Source of the DNA: Pedobacter duraquae
GTDB lineage: Bacteria; Bacteroidota; Bacteroidia; Sphingobacteriales; Sphingobacteriaceae
DNA length: 64,000 bases
Assembly: GCF_004362245.1 (NCBI RefSeq)
Contig: NZ_SNWM01000001.1
Span: 682,001-746,000 of the forward strand
Direction: 5' to 3'
This document shows positions 26,437 through 35,334 of this stretch, piece by piece (position 1 is the stretch's first letter; every line of letters begins with the position of its first letter). A program made the translations under genes and the position numbers. The notes below the pieces were generated by a model that made no database searches, was not told the DNA's origin, and saw only the letters and a list, made by a program, of their open reading frames with translations.

Positions 26437-27673
26437 GTTTAGCAATTAAATAATAGAGGGTAGAACATTGTTGGGGAATAAATGTACGTTGTGCAATAGC
26501 CATAATGTCTGCCGATTGTACCGCTAAATACTTGTCGATCTCGATATTAAGCAACTGGGCATCACCGAGCAGCTCATAGTAAGCAAGATTCATGGCTTTG
26601 TCCAGTAGATTCATCTCAGCAAAAACCATAATAGACTCCGACTTATTTTTCACTTTTGTAAGTTCATCATCAGTTACGGCGGTATTTTTTAACTTGTTAA
26701 GCTCTACCCAGATAGCGGCCTCCGCTGCTTCAACTGATACACCCTCCACAAGTTTCCCTTCTATGAGAAATAAGCCCTCATCAAGACTACTTGTGATGTA
26801 TGCGTGTATATCACTAAACAGCTGTTGATCCTTTAACAAACTGGTATAGAGCCTGGATGACTGCCCCTGCGATAGAATATCTGCCATAAGATCGTAAGAC
26901 TGGTAACTTGGGTCGCTTCGTCTAGGCATTTTAAATGCCATATAGATTGCATTTAAGGGCACTTCAGCCTGAACTTTCAGTGTTCGTGCTTCTTCTTGCA
27001 AAGGTTCTTCAGGAAGCTCACGAACGTACCTTTCCCCGGCTGGAATTGATCCAAACCATTTTTCTGCCAGCAATCGAACATCTTCAAATTCCACATTCCC
27101 ACCAACAACTAAAATCGCATTTTGAGGCGCATAATGCTTTTTAAAAAAAGCTTTTACATCATCCATTTTTGCATTCTCGATCTGGGCCAAGTCCTGGCCT
27201 ATTGTAGCCCAGCGATAGGGGTGTATCGTGTAAGCGAGTGGTCTTAACTTGAGCCAAACATCTCCGTAAGGCTGATTCAGATATCTTTGCTTAAATTCTT
27301 CGCAAACAACATTTCTCTGGGTCTCGAGACTCTTTTCAGAGAATGCCAGACTCAGCATGCGGTCACTTTCCAACCAAAAAGCAGTTTCTATATTATTAGC
27401 GGGTAGTGTGATATAATAGTTAGTAATATCATTACTTGTAAAAGCGTTGTTCTCGCCGCCTACGCGTTGTAACGGCTGATCATAATCAGGAATGTTCACA
27501 GATCCGCCGAACATCAGGTGCTCAAACAAATGCGCAAAGCCTGTATGCTCAGGGTCTTCATCTCTTGCGCCTACATCATACAGCAAATTCAGTACAGCCA
27601 TAGGCGTGGTATCATCTTCATGAACAAGAACGCGAAGGCCATTAGCCAATGTGAAACGTTTAAAATCTACCAT
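26429..27673 (-). CDS. M16 family zinc metallopeptidase, catalytic subunit
   Basis: 414 residues from ATG 27673 (MVDFKRFTLANGLRVLVHED); the open frame extends to 27748 without support. The inverted zinc motif HLFEH is at about residues 46-50, with the distal Glu in ETQRNVVCEEFKQR about 70 residues later. There is no signal peptide after the chosen start, so it would be cytoplasmic, whereas several bacterial M16 enzymes are periplasmic. It degrades or processes peptides. A TATATTTG promoter element lies at 27702-27695 on the minus strand. Confidence 0.93.
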   Translation of the reverse strand: MVDFKRFTLANGLRVLVHEDDTTPMAVLNLLYDVGARDEDPEHTGFAHLFEHLMFGGSVNIPDYDQPLQRVGGENNAFTSNDITNYYITLPANNIETAFWLESDRMLSLAFSEKSLETQRNVVCEEFKQRYLNQPYGDVWLKLRPLAYTIHPYRWATIGQDLAQIENAKMDDVKAFFKKHYAPQNAILVVGGNVEFEDVRLLAEKWFGSIPAGERYVRELPEEPLQEEARTLKVQAEVPLNAIYMAFKMPRRSDPSYQSYDLMADILSQGQSSRLYTSLLKDQQLFSDIHAYITSSLDEGLFLIEGKLVEGVSVEAAEAAIWVELNKLKNTAVTDDELTKVKNKSESIMVFAEMNLLDKAMNLAYYELLGDAQLLNIEIDKYLAVQSADIMAIAQRTFIPQQCSTLYYLIAKHA

Positions 27674-27694
27674 AAATCGAAAAAATATTCGGCG

Positions 27695-27768
27695 CAAATA
27701 TAGGGATATGATTAGCGGAAATGTGATAATCTGGTGAAATAAAAACAACAGAAGATATGGTATATTTG
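27695..27768. promoter_or_regulatory. Divergent TAnnTTTG promoter elements for the M16 operon and mqnC
   Basis: Minus strand: TATATTTG at 27702-27695, 22 bases before the M16 ATG. Plus strand: TATATTTG at 27761-27768, only 5 bases before the mqnC ATG. Neither has a clear TTTG box at the right distance, so these are partial matches. Confidence 0.4.
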
Positions 27769-27772
27769 CAGT

Positions 27773-28897
27773 ATGAATACTGCAGATTTACTACAGCGCG
27801 CACTCGCATTCGACTTTCTTAGTAAAGAAGAAGGCGTATTCCTATATCACAATGCCGGCACTGCTGAGCTTGCCTTTGTTGCAAATGAACTTCGGAAAAA
27901 ACAAGTTCCCAGCGGTAAAGTGACTTGGCAGATTGACAGGAATGTAAATACCACCAATGTTTGTATTGCAAACTGCAAGTTCTGCAACTTTTTTAGAAGA
28001 CCGGGACATGATGAAAGCTACATTACCGATATAGAAACCTATAAAATAAAAATTGAAGAAACATTTAGGTTGGGCGGAGATCAGTTGCTGTTGCAAGGTG
28101 GCCACCATCCCGATCTGGGATTACAATTTTATGCTGAACTGTTTGCAAAACTAAAGGGACTTTACCCGGATCTCAAGCTTCATGCTTTAGGTCCACCTGA
28201 AATTGCTCACGTTGCTAAATTGGAAGGCATATCACATACCGAGGTACTGAGTGCATTGAAAGCTGCTGGCATGGATTCTCTGCCTGGAGCGGGGGCGGAA
28301 ATTTTGAATGATAGAGTCCGTAGATTAATCTCTAAAGGCAAATGCGGTGGACAGGAATGGCTGGATGTTATGCGTGCCGCGCATCAATTGGATATCACCA
28401 CATCGGCGACAATGATGTTTGGCCACGTAGAGACCATCGACGAAAGATTTGAACACCTGGTTTGGATCAGAGAAGTGCAAAGTGAAAAGCCTGAGCATGC
28501 TAAAGGTTTCCTTGCCTTCATTCCATGGCCATTCCAGGATGATGGCACTTTATTAAAACGACTTAGAGGGATCAAGAATAATGTATCTGGTGATGAATAT
28601 ATCAGAATGCTTGCATTAAGCCGCATTATGCTACCAAATGTCAAAAATATACAAGCGAGCTGGCTCACGGTAGGGAAAGCAACCGCACAGTTATGCTTAC
28701 ATGCAGGAGCGAACGATTTCGGGTCTATAATGATTGAAGAAAACGTTGTTTCAGCTGCCGGCGCCCCGCATCGCTTCACATCAAAAGGAATCCAGGATGC
28801 AATCCGGGAGGCGGGTTTTGAGCCTCAACTCCGTGGTCAACAATATAACTATAGAGATCTTCCTATGGAACTGGAAGAGCAGGTTATCAATTACTAG
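27773..28897 (+). CDS. mqnC: Cyclic dehypoxanthinyl futalosine synthase (radical SAM)
   Basis: 374 residues. The radical-SAM cluster motif is CIANCKFC (Cys 64, 68, 71), preceded by WQIDRNVNTTNV; LLQGGHHPDLGL and LPGAGAEIL are typical of the MqnC/CofH group, and the ending with AAGAPHRFT and IREAGFEPQLRGQQYNY fits MqnC. It cyclises dehypoxanthine futalosine in the futalosine route to menaquinone, the quinone of Bacteroidota. MqnE is the main alternative, but the motif spacing and the absence of its KCSFC signature favour MqnC. Other mqn genes are not in the window. Confidence 0.93.
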   Translation: MNTADLLQRALAFDFLSKEEGVFLYHNAGTAELAFVANELRKKQVPSGKVTWQIDRNVNTTNVCIANCKFCNFFRRPGHDESYITDIETYKIKIEETFRLGGDQLLLQGGHHPDLGLQFYAELFAKLKGLYPDLKLHALGPPEIAHVAKLEGISHTEVLSALKAAGMDSLPGAGAEILNDRVRRLISKGKCGGQEWLDVMRAAHQLDITTSATMMFGHVETIDERFEHLVWIREVQSEKPEHAKGFLAFIPWPFQDDGTLLKRLRGIKNNVSGDEYIRMLALSRIMLPNVKNIQASWLTVGKATAQLCLHAGANDFGSIMIEENVVSAAGAPHRFTSKGIQDAIREAGFEPQLRGQQYNYRDLPMELEEQVINY

Positions 28898-28902
28898 TCA
28901 TA

Positions 28903-28935
28903 AAAAAAGGGGGCAGGAATTACTTCCTGTCCCCT
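28903..28935. terminator. Terminator between mqnC and the ferritin-like operon
   Basis: A 12-base stem with one G-T pair: AGGGGGCAGGAA (28908-28919), loop TTAC, TTCCTGTCCCCT (28924-28935). The A run at 28902-28908 gives a T tract for minus-strand transcripts; it probably ends both converging units. Confidence 0.8.
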
Positions 28936-28957
28936 ATCTTAAACCTAAACAAAAATT

Positions 28958-29800
28958 CTAGAAAGTAACACCAAATGGTTTAACAAGAGCCGTTACTTGT
29001 TCTGGAGTTAACGGTTCATCAAATGATTCTGAAGCTGCTGCGGCAGTAACTCCTGTTCCATTTATTCCAGTAATATTTAAACCAGCCTGCATTACAATTT
29101 CTTCTCCAGCGTAATTTCCAGCTACTGCAGTACCTGTAGTATTGTCATTACCCGAGATCCAAGGCTTAACAGTTGTCGAATGCCCGTTTAATAAACGCAT
29201 ATATCTAATCTTAGCTGCGTGACGTGCCTCAACAGAGTGAATATTCAAAGCTGCAGTCAGATATACACTTTGTCGGATTAACGTTGGCGCTGCACCTTTA
29301 TATGCGCGAACACCTGTATCTTCTAATGCTTGCGCTACTGCAAGAAAAGTTGGATAATTTGCAAACGTATTTGGAAAAGTACCGCCGGCGGTGAAGTCAT
29401 ACGTTTTAGGTGTAACAGGTGTTTTTCCAGCGCCTGTCAAAACACCTTGCAAGAATTTAACGTGATTAGCCTCATGATCGCGGATAATACCGATCGCTGT
29501 TTTATCTGCCGCTGCATATGTACCGTTAAAACCGGCCTCATTAAAACCTCTTACGTAAAACGCATACTCAAAATGTTCAAGTGCAAGTGCGAATTGTAGA
29601 ACACCCACGATCGCATCAGATGGGGCAGATTGAGCGTATGCTTTTTTAAACATCGCACCTATCGCGAAGGGTACTGAAGCAGCTGCAACTTTTTTCCCTA
29701 CGCTGAAGAAATCCTTCATTGCAGCTCTTCTTGGATTTAAACGATCATATACGTCTGCATCCACTTTTTCAATTTCGTCTAATATGTTGATAATATTCAT
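28958..29800 (-). CDS. Exported ferritin-like (Ferritin_2) protein
   Basis: 280 residues. Residues 23-57 look like a twin-arginine signal: RRAAMKDF, a hydrophobic stretch, then AYAQSA. The mature part has the ferritin-like four-helix pattern of the Ferritin_2/desiccation-related family, with metal-ligand candidates in FALALEHFEYAFY (Glu, His), IRDHEANHVKFL (ExxH) and NIHSVEARHAAKIRYM (ExxxxH). Known relatives include plant desiccation protein PCC13-62; their biochemical role is not established. It follows the 237-residue homologue by 11 bases, so they are co-expressed and may pair. Confidence 0.88.
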   Translation of the reverse strand: MNIINILDEIEKVDADVYDRLNPRRAAMKDFFSVGKKVAAASVPFAIGAMFKKAYAQSAPSDAIVGVLQFALALEHFEYAFYVRGFNEAGFNGTYAAADKTAIGIIRDHEANHVKFLQGVLTGAGKTPVTPKTYDFTAGGTFPNTFANYPTFLAVAQALEDTGVRAYKGAAPTLIRQSVYLTAALNIHSVEARHAAKIRYMRLLNGHSTTVKPWISGNDNTTGTAVAGNYAGEEIVMQAGLNITGINGTGVTAAAASESFDEPLTPEQVTALVKPFGVTF

Positions 29801-29811
29801 GGTAGGTCAGA

Positions 29812-30525
29812 TTAAGAGGTTGGTAAATTACTTGCGTTAATTTTAGTTTTGATATATGCTCCAGCGATAGCAAGTACCTCCAATGGTGTACGTGATTTAT
29901 CCAGTGCATTTGTAGCATCAACTACTTCTGTATTCGAGAATGAATTTGGAGAAATGATCTCTCTGATGAAAGCAGCGTGACGCGCTTCAACAGAAACAAT
30001 TTTACCAGCTAATCCCAAATAGGTTGCAGACTTTAATAAGTAACCTGCACCGTTATAAGCAGACACTCCTAAATCTTCAAATGCTTTGGCGGTTGCAAGC
30101 ACGCTATCTCTTGATGTAAAATTGATTGCTGAAAAATTAACTTCCAGCGATGGAATAGCACTTGTGCCCAGCGCACTTTTAAACAATTCGCGGTGTGCGA
30201 TTTCATGAAACTGGATATCTTTAAAATAAGCAAGTTCAGCCGCATTAATATTTGTGTAAGGAGTGGCTGCTACCTGAATATAAAAAGCAGCTTCTAGTTG
30301 CTCTAATGCATACGCATAATTTAAAATACCGATATCATCACTGCCTAAATTTACACCATCAGTACTGGTGAATCCACGGTCTTTACTACATCCTGCTGCA
30401 AGTAATGCGATACCAGCCGCACCGGCACCTGTATATTGCAAAAAAGATCTGCGGCGTAAGCTAGCATCCAAAATGCTGCCACTTTGCTGCAACATTTCAG
30501 GTTCTTCTTGTTTTAAGTTTTTCAT
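29812..30525 (-). CDS. Tat-exported ferritin-like lipoprotein
   Basis: 237 residues. A twin-arginine motif (RRRSFLQ, residues 24-30) leads into a hydrophobic run ending with the lipobox LAAGC (Cys 46), so it should be exported folded and lipidated. The mature part repeats the ferritin-like pattern of its downstream partner: YAYALEQLEAAFY, IQFHEIAHRELF (ExxH) and VSVEARHAAFIRE. Tat export suggests folding or metal loading before transport. First gene of a two-gene operon, divergent from the LytTR regulator with about 150 bases between starts. Confidence 0.88.
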   Translation of the reverse strand: MKNLKQEEPEMLQQSGSILDASLRRRSFLQYTGAGAAGIALLAAGCSKDRGFTSTDGVNLGSDDIGILNYAYALEQLEAAFYIQVAATPYTNINAAELAYFKDIQFHEIAHRELFKSALGTSAIPSLEVNFSAINFTSRDSVLATAKAFEDLGVSAYNGAGYLLKSATYLGLAGKIVSVEARHAAFIREIISPNSFSNTEVVDATNALDKSRTPLEVLAIAGAYIKTKINASNLPTS

Positions 30526-30674
30526 AGGTAAATGTTTAAAAATTTAAGTTTTTTTGGTAGGTATTGTAATTTGTATAATGGCACATACGATAGAAAAAAT
30601 GATACGGTTTTTACATTTCTCCCAATTACTTCTAGTTTTGATTTTATTTGTTTAGATTTCTGCTAACTAATTAT

Positions 30675-31457
30675 ATGGAAACAATAAAAGCGATTATAGT
30701 AGATGACGAAGAGTTCGCCCGATCCTCATTATACTTTTTATTGCAGGAAAACTGCCCAAATATTCAGATTGAAGGGATTGCCAAATCTGTAGCTGAAGCC
30801 AGATTATTATTTGACCAAAGCCCTGTAGATCTTGTATTTTTGGATATAGCAATGCCCGGTGAAAATGGTTTCGAATTAATTACGGCAGCGCAACTCCATG
30901 GCGTACATGTAGTCTTTACAACTGCATTTGATCAATATGCATTGCGTGCGATAAAAGCCAACGCACTGGACTATTTATTAAAACCTATAGATATAGATGA
31001 ATTAAAAGAAACGGTTGAAAAAGCGTCAAAATATATTCATTTAGACAAACAAAGAGCAGGGCAACAAGATAATCTGATCAGTCTCCGGCAGGAATTGACG
31101 GATCGGAAAACGCAAAAAAAATTAAGTTTACCGAATGGTCAGGGCTACACTATGGTAGATTTCAGTAGTATTATTCATATCGAGGCTGATAGTAACTATT
31201 CTATTTTTAATTTATCTAGTAAGGAGAAGATTACAGTCTCGAAGAGTCTTAAGGAGTACGAGGATATCCTTCCCGAGGATCAGTTTATCAGAATACATAA
31301 GTCGAGCATTATCAATCTAAATTATCTCGTCGAGTATAATTCCAGAAACGGATTGGAAGTTATCCTGAAAGATGGAAGTAAAATTGCGGTATCTAGAAGA
31401 CGCGCAAGTGATTTCCTTGATAGGATCAAAAATTTCACGGCAAATAAACATGAATAA
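30675..31457 (+). CDS. LytTR family response regulator
   Basis: 260 residues from ATG 30675 (METIKAIIVDDEEFARSSL); a TTG at 30648 in frame is less likely. The receiver domain has the acidic pair at residues 10-11, the phosphoacceptor Asp 57 in VFLDIAMPG, and the Lys of LLKPID near 104. The C-terminal LytTR DNA-binding domain spans about 155-255 (HIEADSNYSIF; QFIRIHKSSIINLNYL). The stop overlaps the kinase gene start by 8 bases. Together they form a two-component system, possibly controlling the divergent ferritin-like operon; the last point is inference from position. Confidence 0.94.
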   Translation: METIKAIIVDDEEFARSSLYFLLQENCPNIQIEGIAKSVAEARLLFDQSPVDLVFLDIAMPGENGFELITAAQLHGVHVVFTTAFDQYALRAIKANALDYLLKPIDIDELKETVEKASKYIHLDKQRAGQQDNLISLRQELTDRKTQKKLSLPNGQGYTMVDFSSIIHIEADSNYSIFNLSSKEKITVSKSLKEYEDILPEDQFIRIHKSSIINLNYLVEYNSRNGLEVILKDGSKIAVSRRRASDFLDRIKNFTANKHE

Positions 31458-34389
31458 CTTCGTTTCCAGCATCTTTAAAATCGTGTTTTTATTGCTTTCA
31501 GCAGTCTCTACAACCTGTTATGCCCAAACTGCTTACATTCAACATTTCAATATTGATGATGGTTTACCAAGCAATAGTTGCAACTTTACCATGCAGGATG
31601 CACAAGGCTACATCTGGATTGCGACAGACGCTGGGGTAAGCCGATTTGATGGAAAACTTTTTAAAAATTTCTCAATCGATGATGGATTACCTGACAATCA
31701 GATTTTGCAAATTAAACAGGATAGTAAGGGCCGGGTGTGGTTTTTAAGCTTTAACGGAAAATTAAGTTATTTTCTTAATGGAAAGATCTATAATGACAAG
31801 AACGACAAACTCCTTAGGCTCTTAAAGTTTGATGATATTGTTGTTTCATTTTACGAAGACAGCAAAGGGCAGCTTTGGTTCGGAAGCAATAAAAACAGAC
31901 TGTGTGTCTGGGACGGAAGATTTTTAACACGTTATACGTCAAAAGATAAAAAAAGATTATTCATGCACACATTTATTCATGAAGATCCTACAGGAACAAT
32001 CTGGGCAATCAATGATCAAAGTACTGTTTACTTACAGGCAAACGTATTCCGTAGCTCCACCCGGCACATCGACGCTTTATCCTACAAAACTATCTCTAAT
32101 CTACCCAACAGAGACTTAGTTTACTTGAATTCAAAAGGTTTAAATGGCGTTTCTCCGCTTGAACATCAATTAATTTCGAAAGTTCGAAAAGCACTATTAA
32201 ATGAAGTTCAGGGCTTTATGTATGTGGACTCAACCACATTATGGTTAAGTAGCAATAGTGGCATTTACGAAATAGCTCAGGATGGTCATGAAAAACAGTT
32301 ATTAAAAGATATCCCGGCCACACAGGTTATGAAAGATCGTAGCAATAATATGTGGTTTGCCACGGCCAAGGGGATTTATATGTTACCTGCTAAAAAAAAC
32401 CGCATGTACGTATTTGATGAGCAGGACGGTTTAACCAGTAATTATGTCAAGAGTATAACAGCAGATAAGTTTAAAAACCTGTGGCTTGGATTAGACAATG
32501 CAAGCATCAACGTAATTGCCAGAACGTCTCATAGCGTTCGCTCGATCACTTTAGCAGATCAACAGAAATTCGGAAATATAAAACAATTGTATTATGATAA
32601 GGCGGAAGAGGCTATGTTTGTCGCCTCTGATTATGGCCTTGCCTATTTAACAAAACTGTACGCTATTAATCCTGACAAAAAATTCCTTAAAGAAAGGAGT
32701 AATACTACTTTCGCCATTAAAAGCTTCAGTCTCGGCAAAAATGATGAACTCGCGTTAGCAACATCTGCAGGTGTTATTATCTTAAAGGACTACTTAAAAA
32801 CGTTCATGTTCGATTCGACAAAGCTGAAATCCGGACAAAACCTGTTTTTAACCCGTGCATATAAAACATTTTACACACTCTCCGGAAACTTGTGGTTTTC
32901 CAATTCAAACGGTATACAGGAACTAATTGGTGTTAAACTAACAACACCTTCACAGGTTTCGCCCTTTTTCAAAGAAAGAATAAACGACATCATAGAACTG
33001 CAGGACGGAACTATTGTGCTTGCTACAGATGGATTTGGGTTGTTATTTGTGAAGAATGACAAGCTTATCAAACGTCTGACAATTGATGAAGGACTGTCGG
33101 ATAATATCTGCAAAAAGCTCTTCGTGCGAGATGATCATTTGTGGGTGAGTACTAATAATGGAATTAACAGAATTTGCGCAGACGGAAAATATCTTTCAAT
33201 TAAAGGCTTTGAGTTTACTAATCCGCTTTTAAGGAATGATATAAATGACATGTATATCGGCAGAGATACTGCTTTCTTTGCCACAAATACGGGACTCGTT
33301 TATTTTGCAATTGATGAATCTGAAGGACTTAACCAGGCTCCAAGGCCACTTATTTCTTCGATAGTAAGTAACAAGGAACAACTCGACACGCAAAAAAAGA
33401 TAATTGTTTTAGCCCCCTCGAGAAATAACATTACTTTCTATTACAGCGCTATAGATTTTCAAAATCAAAATATTACATACCGGTATAGACTTGATTCGAC
33501 AGAGAGCTGGACTGAAACCAAGATCAGAAGGCTTGAGTTCTCCTCACTAACACCCGGCAGCTATGTTTTCGAAGTTAGTGCAAAGACCAATAACACTCAA
33601 TGGGGCAAATCTGCAAAGATGCCTTTTACGATTAAGGCTCACTTCTGGGAAAAAGGCTGGTTTATTTTTGTATTGATAGCGGCAGCAAGCTTTACCTGTT
33701 ACAAAATAGCTGTGGTTATAACTAAATGGCAAAAAAACCAAGAGCAAAAGCAATTGCTTTTAAAAAACAAAATCTTAATGCTAGAACAACGTGCATTGCA
33801 GGCAATGATGAATCCCCATTTCATCTTTAATGTGATGAACTCCATACAACATTATATTAATACCAAAGATACTTCATCTGCCAACAAAGTGCTGACTGGT
33901 TTCGCCCGCCTCATCCGAAAAAATCTCGAAATATGTACAAAAAGCTATATTTCTTTGGAAGAAGAGTTGGAGTATTTAAATCTATACTTGGCCCTGGAGA
34001 AAAAACGTTTCGGCAATCGTTTCAACTATGCATTAAATATAGACCCTAAGATAGATAAAGATGAAACCATGATTCCATCTATGCTGCTACAACCTTATAT
34101 AGAGAATGCGATTTGGCATGGAATAATGCCTAAAGAAGATGGAGGAAATGTATCCATCAATATGGAGTTATCAGATGATGGCCACTTATTGATCAGCATA
34201 ATCGACGATGGAGTAGGAATAGAAAACTCCTTAAAAACGAAGAAAGACAAACATATTAGTAAGGGAATGAACCTCACCCAGGAAAGAATCAATTTACTAA
34301 ATCAGGTTGAAGCAATTCCAATACAAATAGAGATTAAACAAAGGAAATCTGCAGGAACCGAAGTATGTGTTAATGTTCCAATACATTAA
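31450..34389 (+). CDS. LytS-type sensor histidine kinase with a periplasmic propeller
   Basis: 979 residues from ATG 31450; the upstream in-frame extension overlaps the regulator and has no signal peptide. A signal peptide (VFLLLSAVSTTCYAQ) is followed by two-component propeller repeats (DDGLPSNSCNFTMQDAQGYIWIATDAGVSRFDG and about a dozen similar GxxWxxT/S units to about residue 610), a Y_Y_Y domain (about 640-725), a membrane helix (about 737-755), and the His_kinase/HATPase pair with the phosphoacceptor His in NPHFIFNVMNSIQ near 790 and the N box LLQPYIENAIWHG. It senses an unknown periplasmic signal and phosphorylates the adjacent LytTR regulator. No polysaccharide locus is nearby. Confidence 0.94.
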   Translation: MNNFVSSIFKIVFLLLSAVSTTCYAQTAYIQHFNIDDGLPSNSCNFTMQDAQGYIWIATDAGVSRFDGKLFKNFSIDDGLPDNQILQIKQDSKGRVWFLSFNGKLSYFLNGKIYNDKNDKLLRLLKFDDIVVSFYEDSKGQLWFGSNKNRLCVWDGRFLTRYTSKDKKRLFMHTFIHEDPTGTIWAINDQSTVYLQANVFRSSTRHIDALSYKTISNLPNRDLVYLNSKGLNGVSPLEHQLISKVRKALLNEVQGFMYVDSTTLWLSSNSGIYEIAQDGHEKQLLKDIPATQVMKDRSNNMWFATAKGIYMLPAKKNRMYVFDEQDGLTSNYVKSITADKFKNLWLGLDNASINVIARTSHSVRSITLADQQKFGNIKQLYYDKAEEAMFVASDYGLAYLTKLYAINPDKKFLKERSNTTFAIKSFSLGKNDELALATSAGVIILKDYLKTFMFDSTKLKSGQNLFLTRAYKTFYTLSGNLWFSNSNGIQELIGVKLTTPSQVSPFFKERINDIIELQDGTIVLATDGFGLLFVKNDKLIKRLTIDEGLSDNICKKLFVRDDHLWVSTNNGINRICADGKYLSIKGFEFTNPLLRNDINDMYIGRDTAFFATNTGLVYFAIDESEGLNQAPRPLISSIVSNKEQLDTQKKIIVLAPSRNNITFYYSAIDFQNQNITYRYRLDSTESWTETKIRRLEFSSLTPGSYVFEVSAKTNNTQWGKSAKMPFTIKAHFWEKGWFIFVLIAAASFTCYKIAVVITKWQKNQEQKQLLLKNKILMLEQRALQAMMNPHFIFNVMNSIQHYINTKDTSSANKVLTGFARLIRKNLEICTKSYISLEEELEYLNLYLALEKKRFGNRFNYALNIDPKIDKDETMIPSMLLQPYIENAIWHGIMPKEDGGNVSINMELSDDGHLLISIIDDGVGIENSLKTKKDKHISKGMNLTQERINLLNQVEAIPIQIEIKQRKSAGTEVCVNVPIH

Positions 34390-35120
34390 TTTTACCGTTT
34401 ACTCAATGATCACTACCACTCCCTAAGTTAAAATATCATTTCGCTTTTTTTGCATTAAACTTGTTTATAGATATTCAGACAAAATAATTGTCGACTCGTT
34501 CTTATAGAATTGATCAAGATATTTTAACCTAACCTAAAAACTATATCTCAATTCAGGTTTCATTTGTGTGTTAAAAGTGGTAAAGCCAAAATCTTTACCA
34601 CTTTTTTTTGCTCAAATTTTGATCTCCGGAATGAATCAGCATCGCCACTTGCAATAACTAACAAAGCCACGCGAAATTCTCCCGTTAAACTCGTACTATC
34701 TTTATTTCGACTATACCATTTCCGAAACGCACTTTGATTTGAATACCGCTGGTTACAATTGAGGTACTTATGGACTACAGAGGATAATTATCTCTTCTGC
34801 TTTGCACACCCAAGCATCTATGCATCTACTAATTGTTACCTTTTAGGATAATCTTATTCCACTTGTTCAAAGTGAATATAGTTTCACTTTTCACTTTACC
34901 ATAGTAATTTCAACAAATTAGATCTTACACATGAATAATAACCTGGAATTCTCCCCATTTTCAGGACTAAGAAAATTTTAAAAAAATTACGTCTAAAAAG
35001 CTTTTTTGTATTAATTTTGACATTAGTAAAAAACTAAAAACAGCTTTCTTTTCGCATTGAAAAGAATTTTTTAGTATTTTTAACTTACCAAATCAAATCA
35101 GCCAATTTTATTTTTTTGTA
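34390..35120. other. 731-base intergenic region with one terminator and a hairpin
   Basis: No open frame with coding character. It contains a strong intrinsic terminator (34573-34609) about 185 bases after the kinase stop; an AT-rich inverted repeat with arms AAAGTGAA (34869-34876) and TTCACTTT (34883-34890), followed by another TCACTTT; and a poly-A/T-rich leader before the acidic 64-residue gene. The first part could be a long 3' UTR or a small RNA; the second part probably holds the promoter and leader of the acidic gene. Confidence 0.5.
34573..34609 (+). terminator. Intrinsic terminator far downstream of the kinase gene
   Basis: A 13-base perfect stem: AAAAGTGGTAAAG (34573-34585), loop of 7, CTTTACCACTTTT (34593-34605), then more T to 34609. 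It works on the plus strand. No gene ends just before it. Confidence 0.85.
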
Positions 35121-35315
35121 ATGACAACTCCAAAAAATTCCGCCAAAAAAAGTTCTGTTGATGCGTCATCTTTTGAAGATGATGAGGTAAATGGAAATCC
35201 GAACGAAGAAAGCACAAACAAGAAGTCTTATGACGATGATGATGATTTTGATATGCCTCTTGATGACCTGGACACTTTCGAAGATTTCGATTCGGACGAG
35301 GACGAGGACTACTAG
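35121..35315 (+). CDS. Very acidic 64-residue protein
   Basis: MTTPKNSAKKSS opens a short basic N-terminus; the rest is dominated by Asp and Glu, with the segment YDDDDDFDMPLDDLDTFEDF and the end DSDEDEDY. It is probably disordered. Start ATG 35121; a strong terminator (35335-35360) follows 20 bases after the stop, giving a monocistronic unit preceded by a long AT-rich leader. I recall similar small Asp-rich proteins with a PLDD motif in other Sphingobacteria, but no function. Coding is supported by the clean frame between a long leader and a terminator, though composition makes this less certain. Confidence 0.7.
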   Translation: MTTPKNSAKKSSVDASSFEDDEVNGNPNEESTNKKSYDDDDDFDMPLDDLDTFEDFDSDEDEDY

Positions 35316-35334
35316 TCAAATCAACTTCATATTT

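Noticed and set aside
34390..35120. tRNA or other standard RNA gene in the gene-free region
   Set aside because: No cloverleaf, no conserved TTCRA arm or CCA end, and no recognisable 6S, SRP or tmRNA core on either strand.
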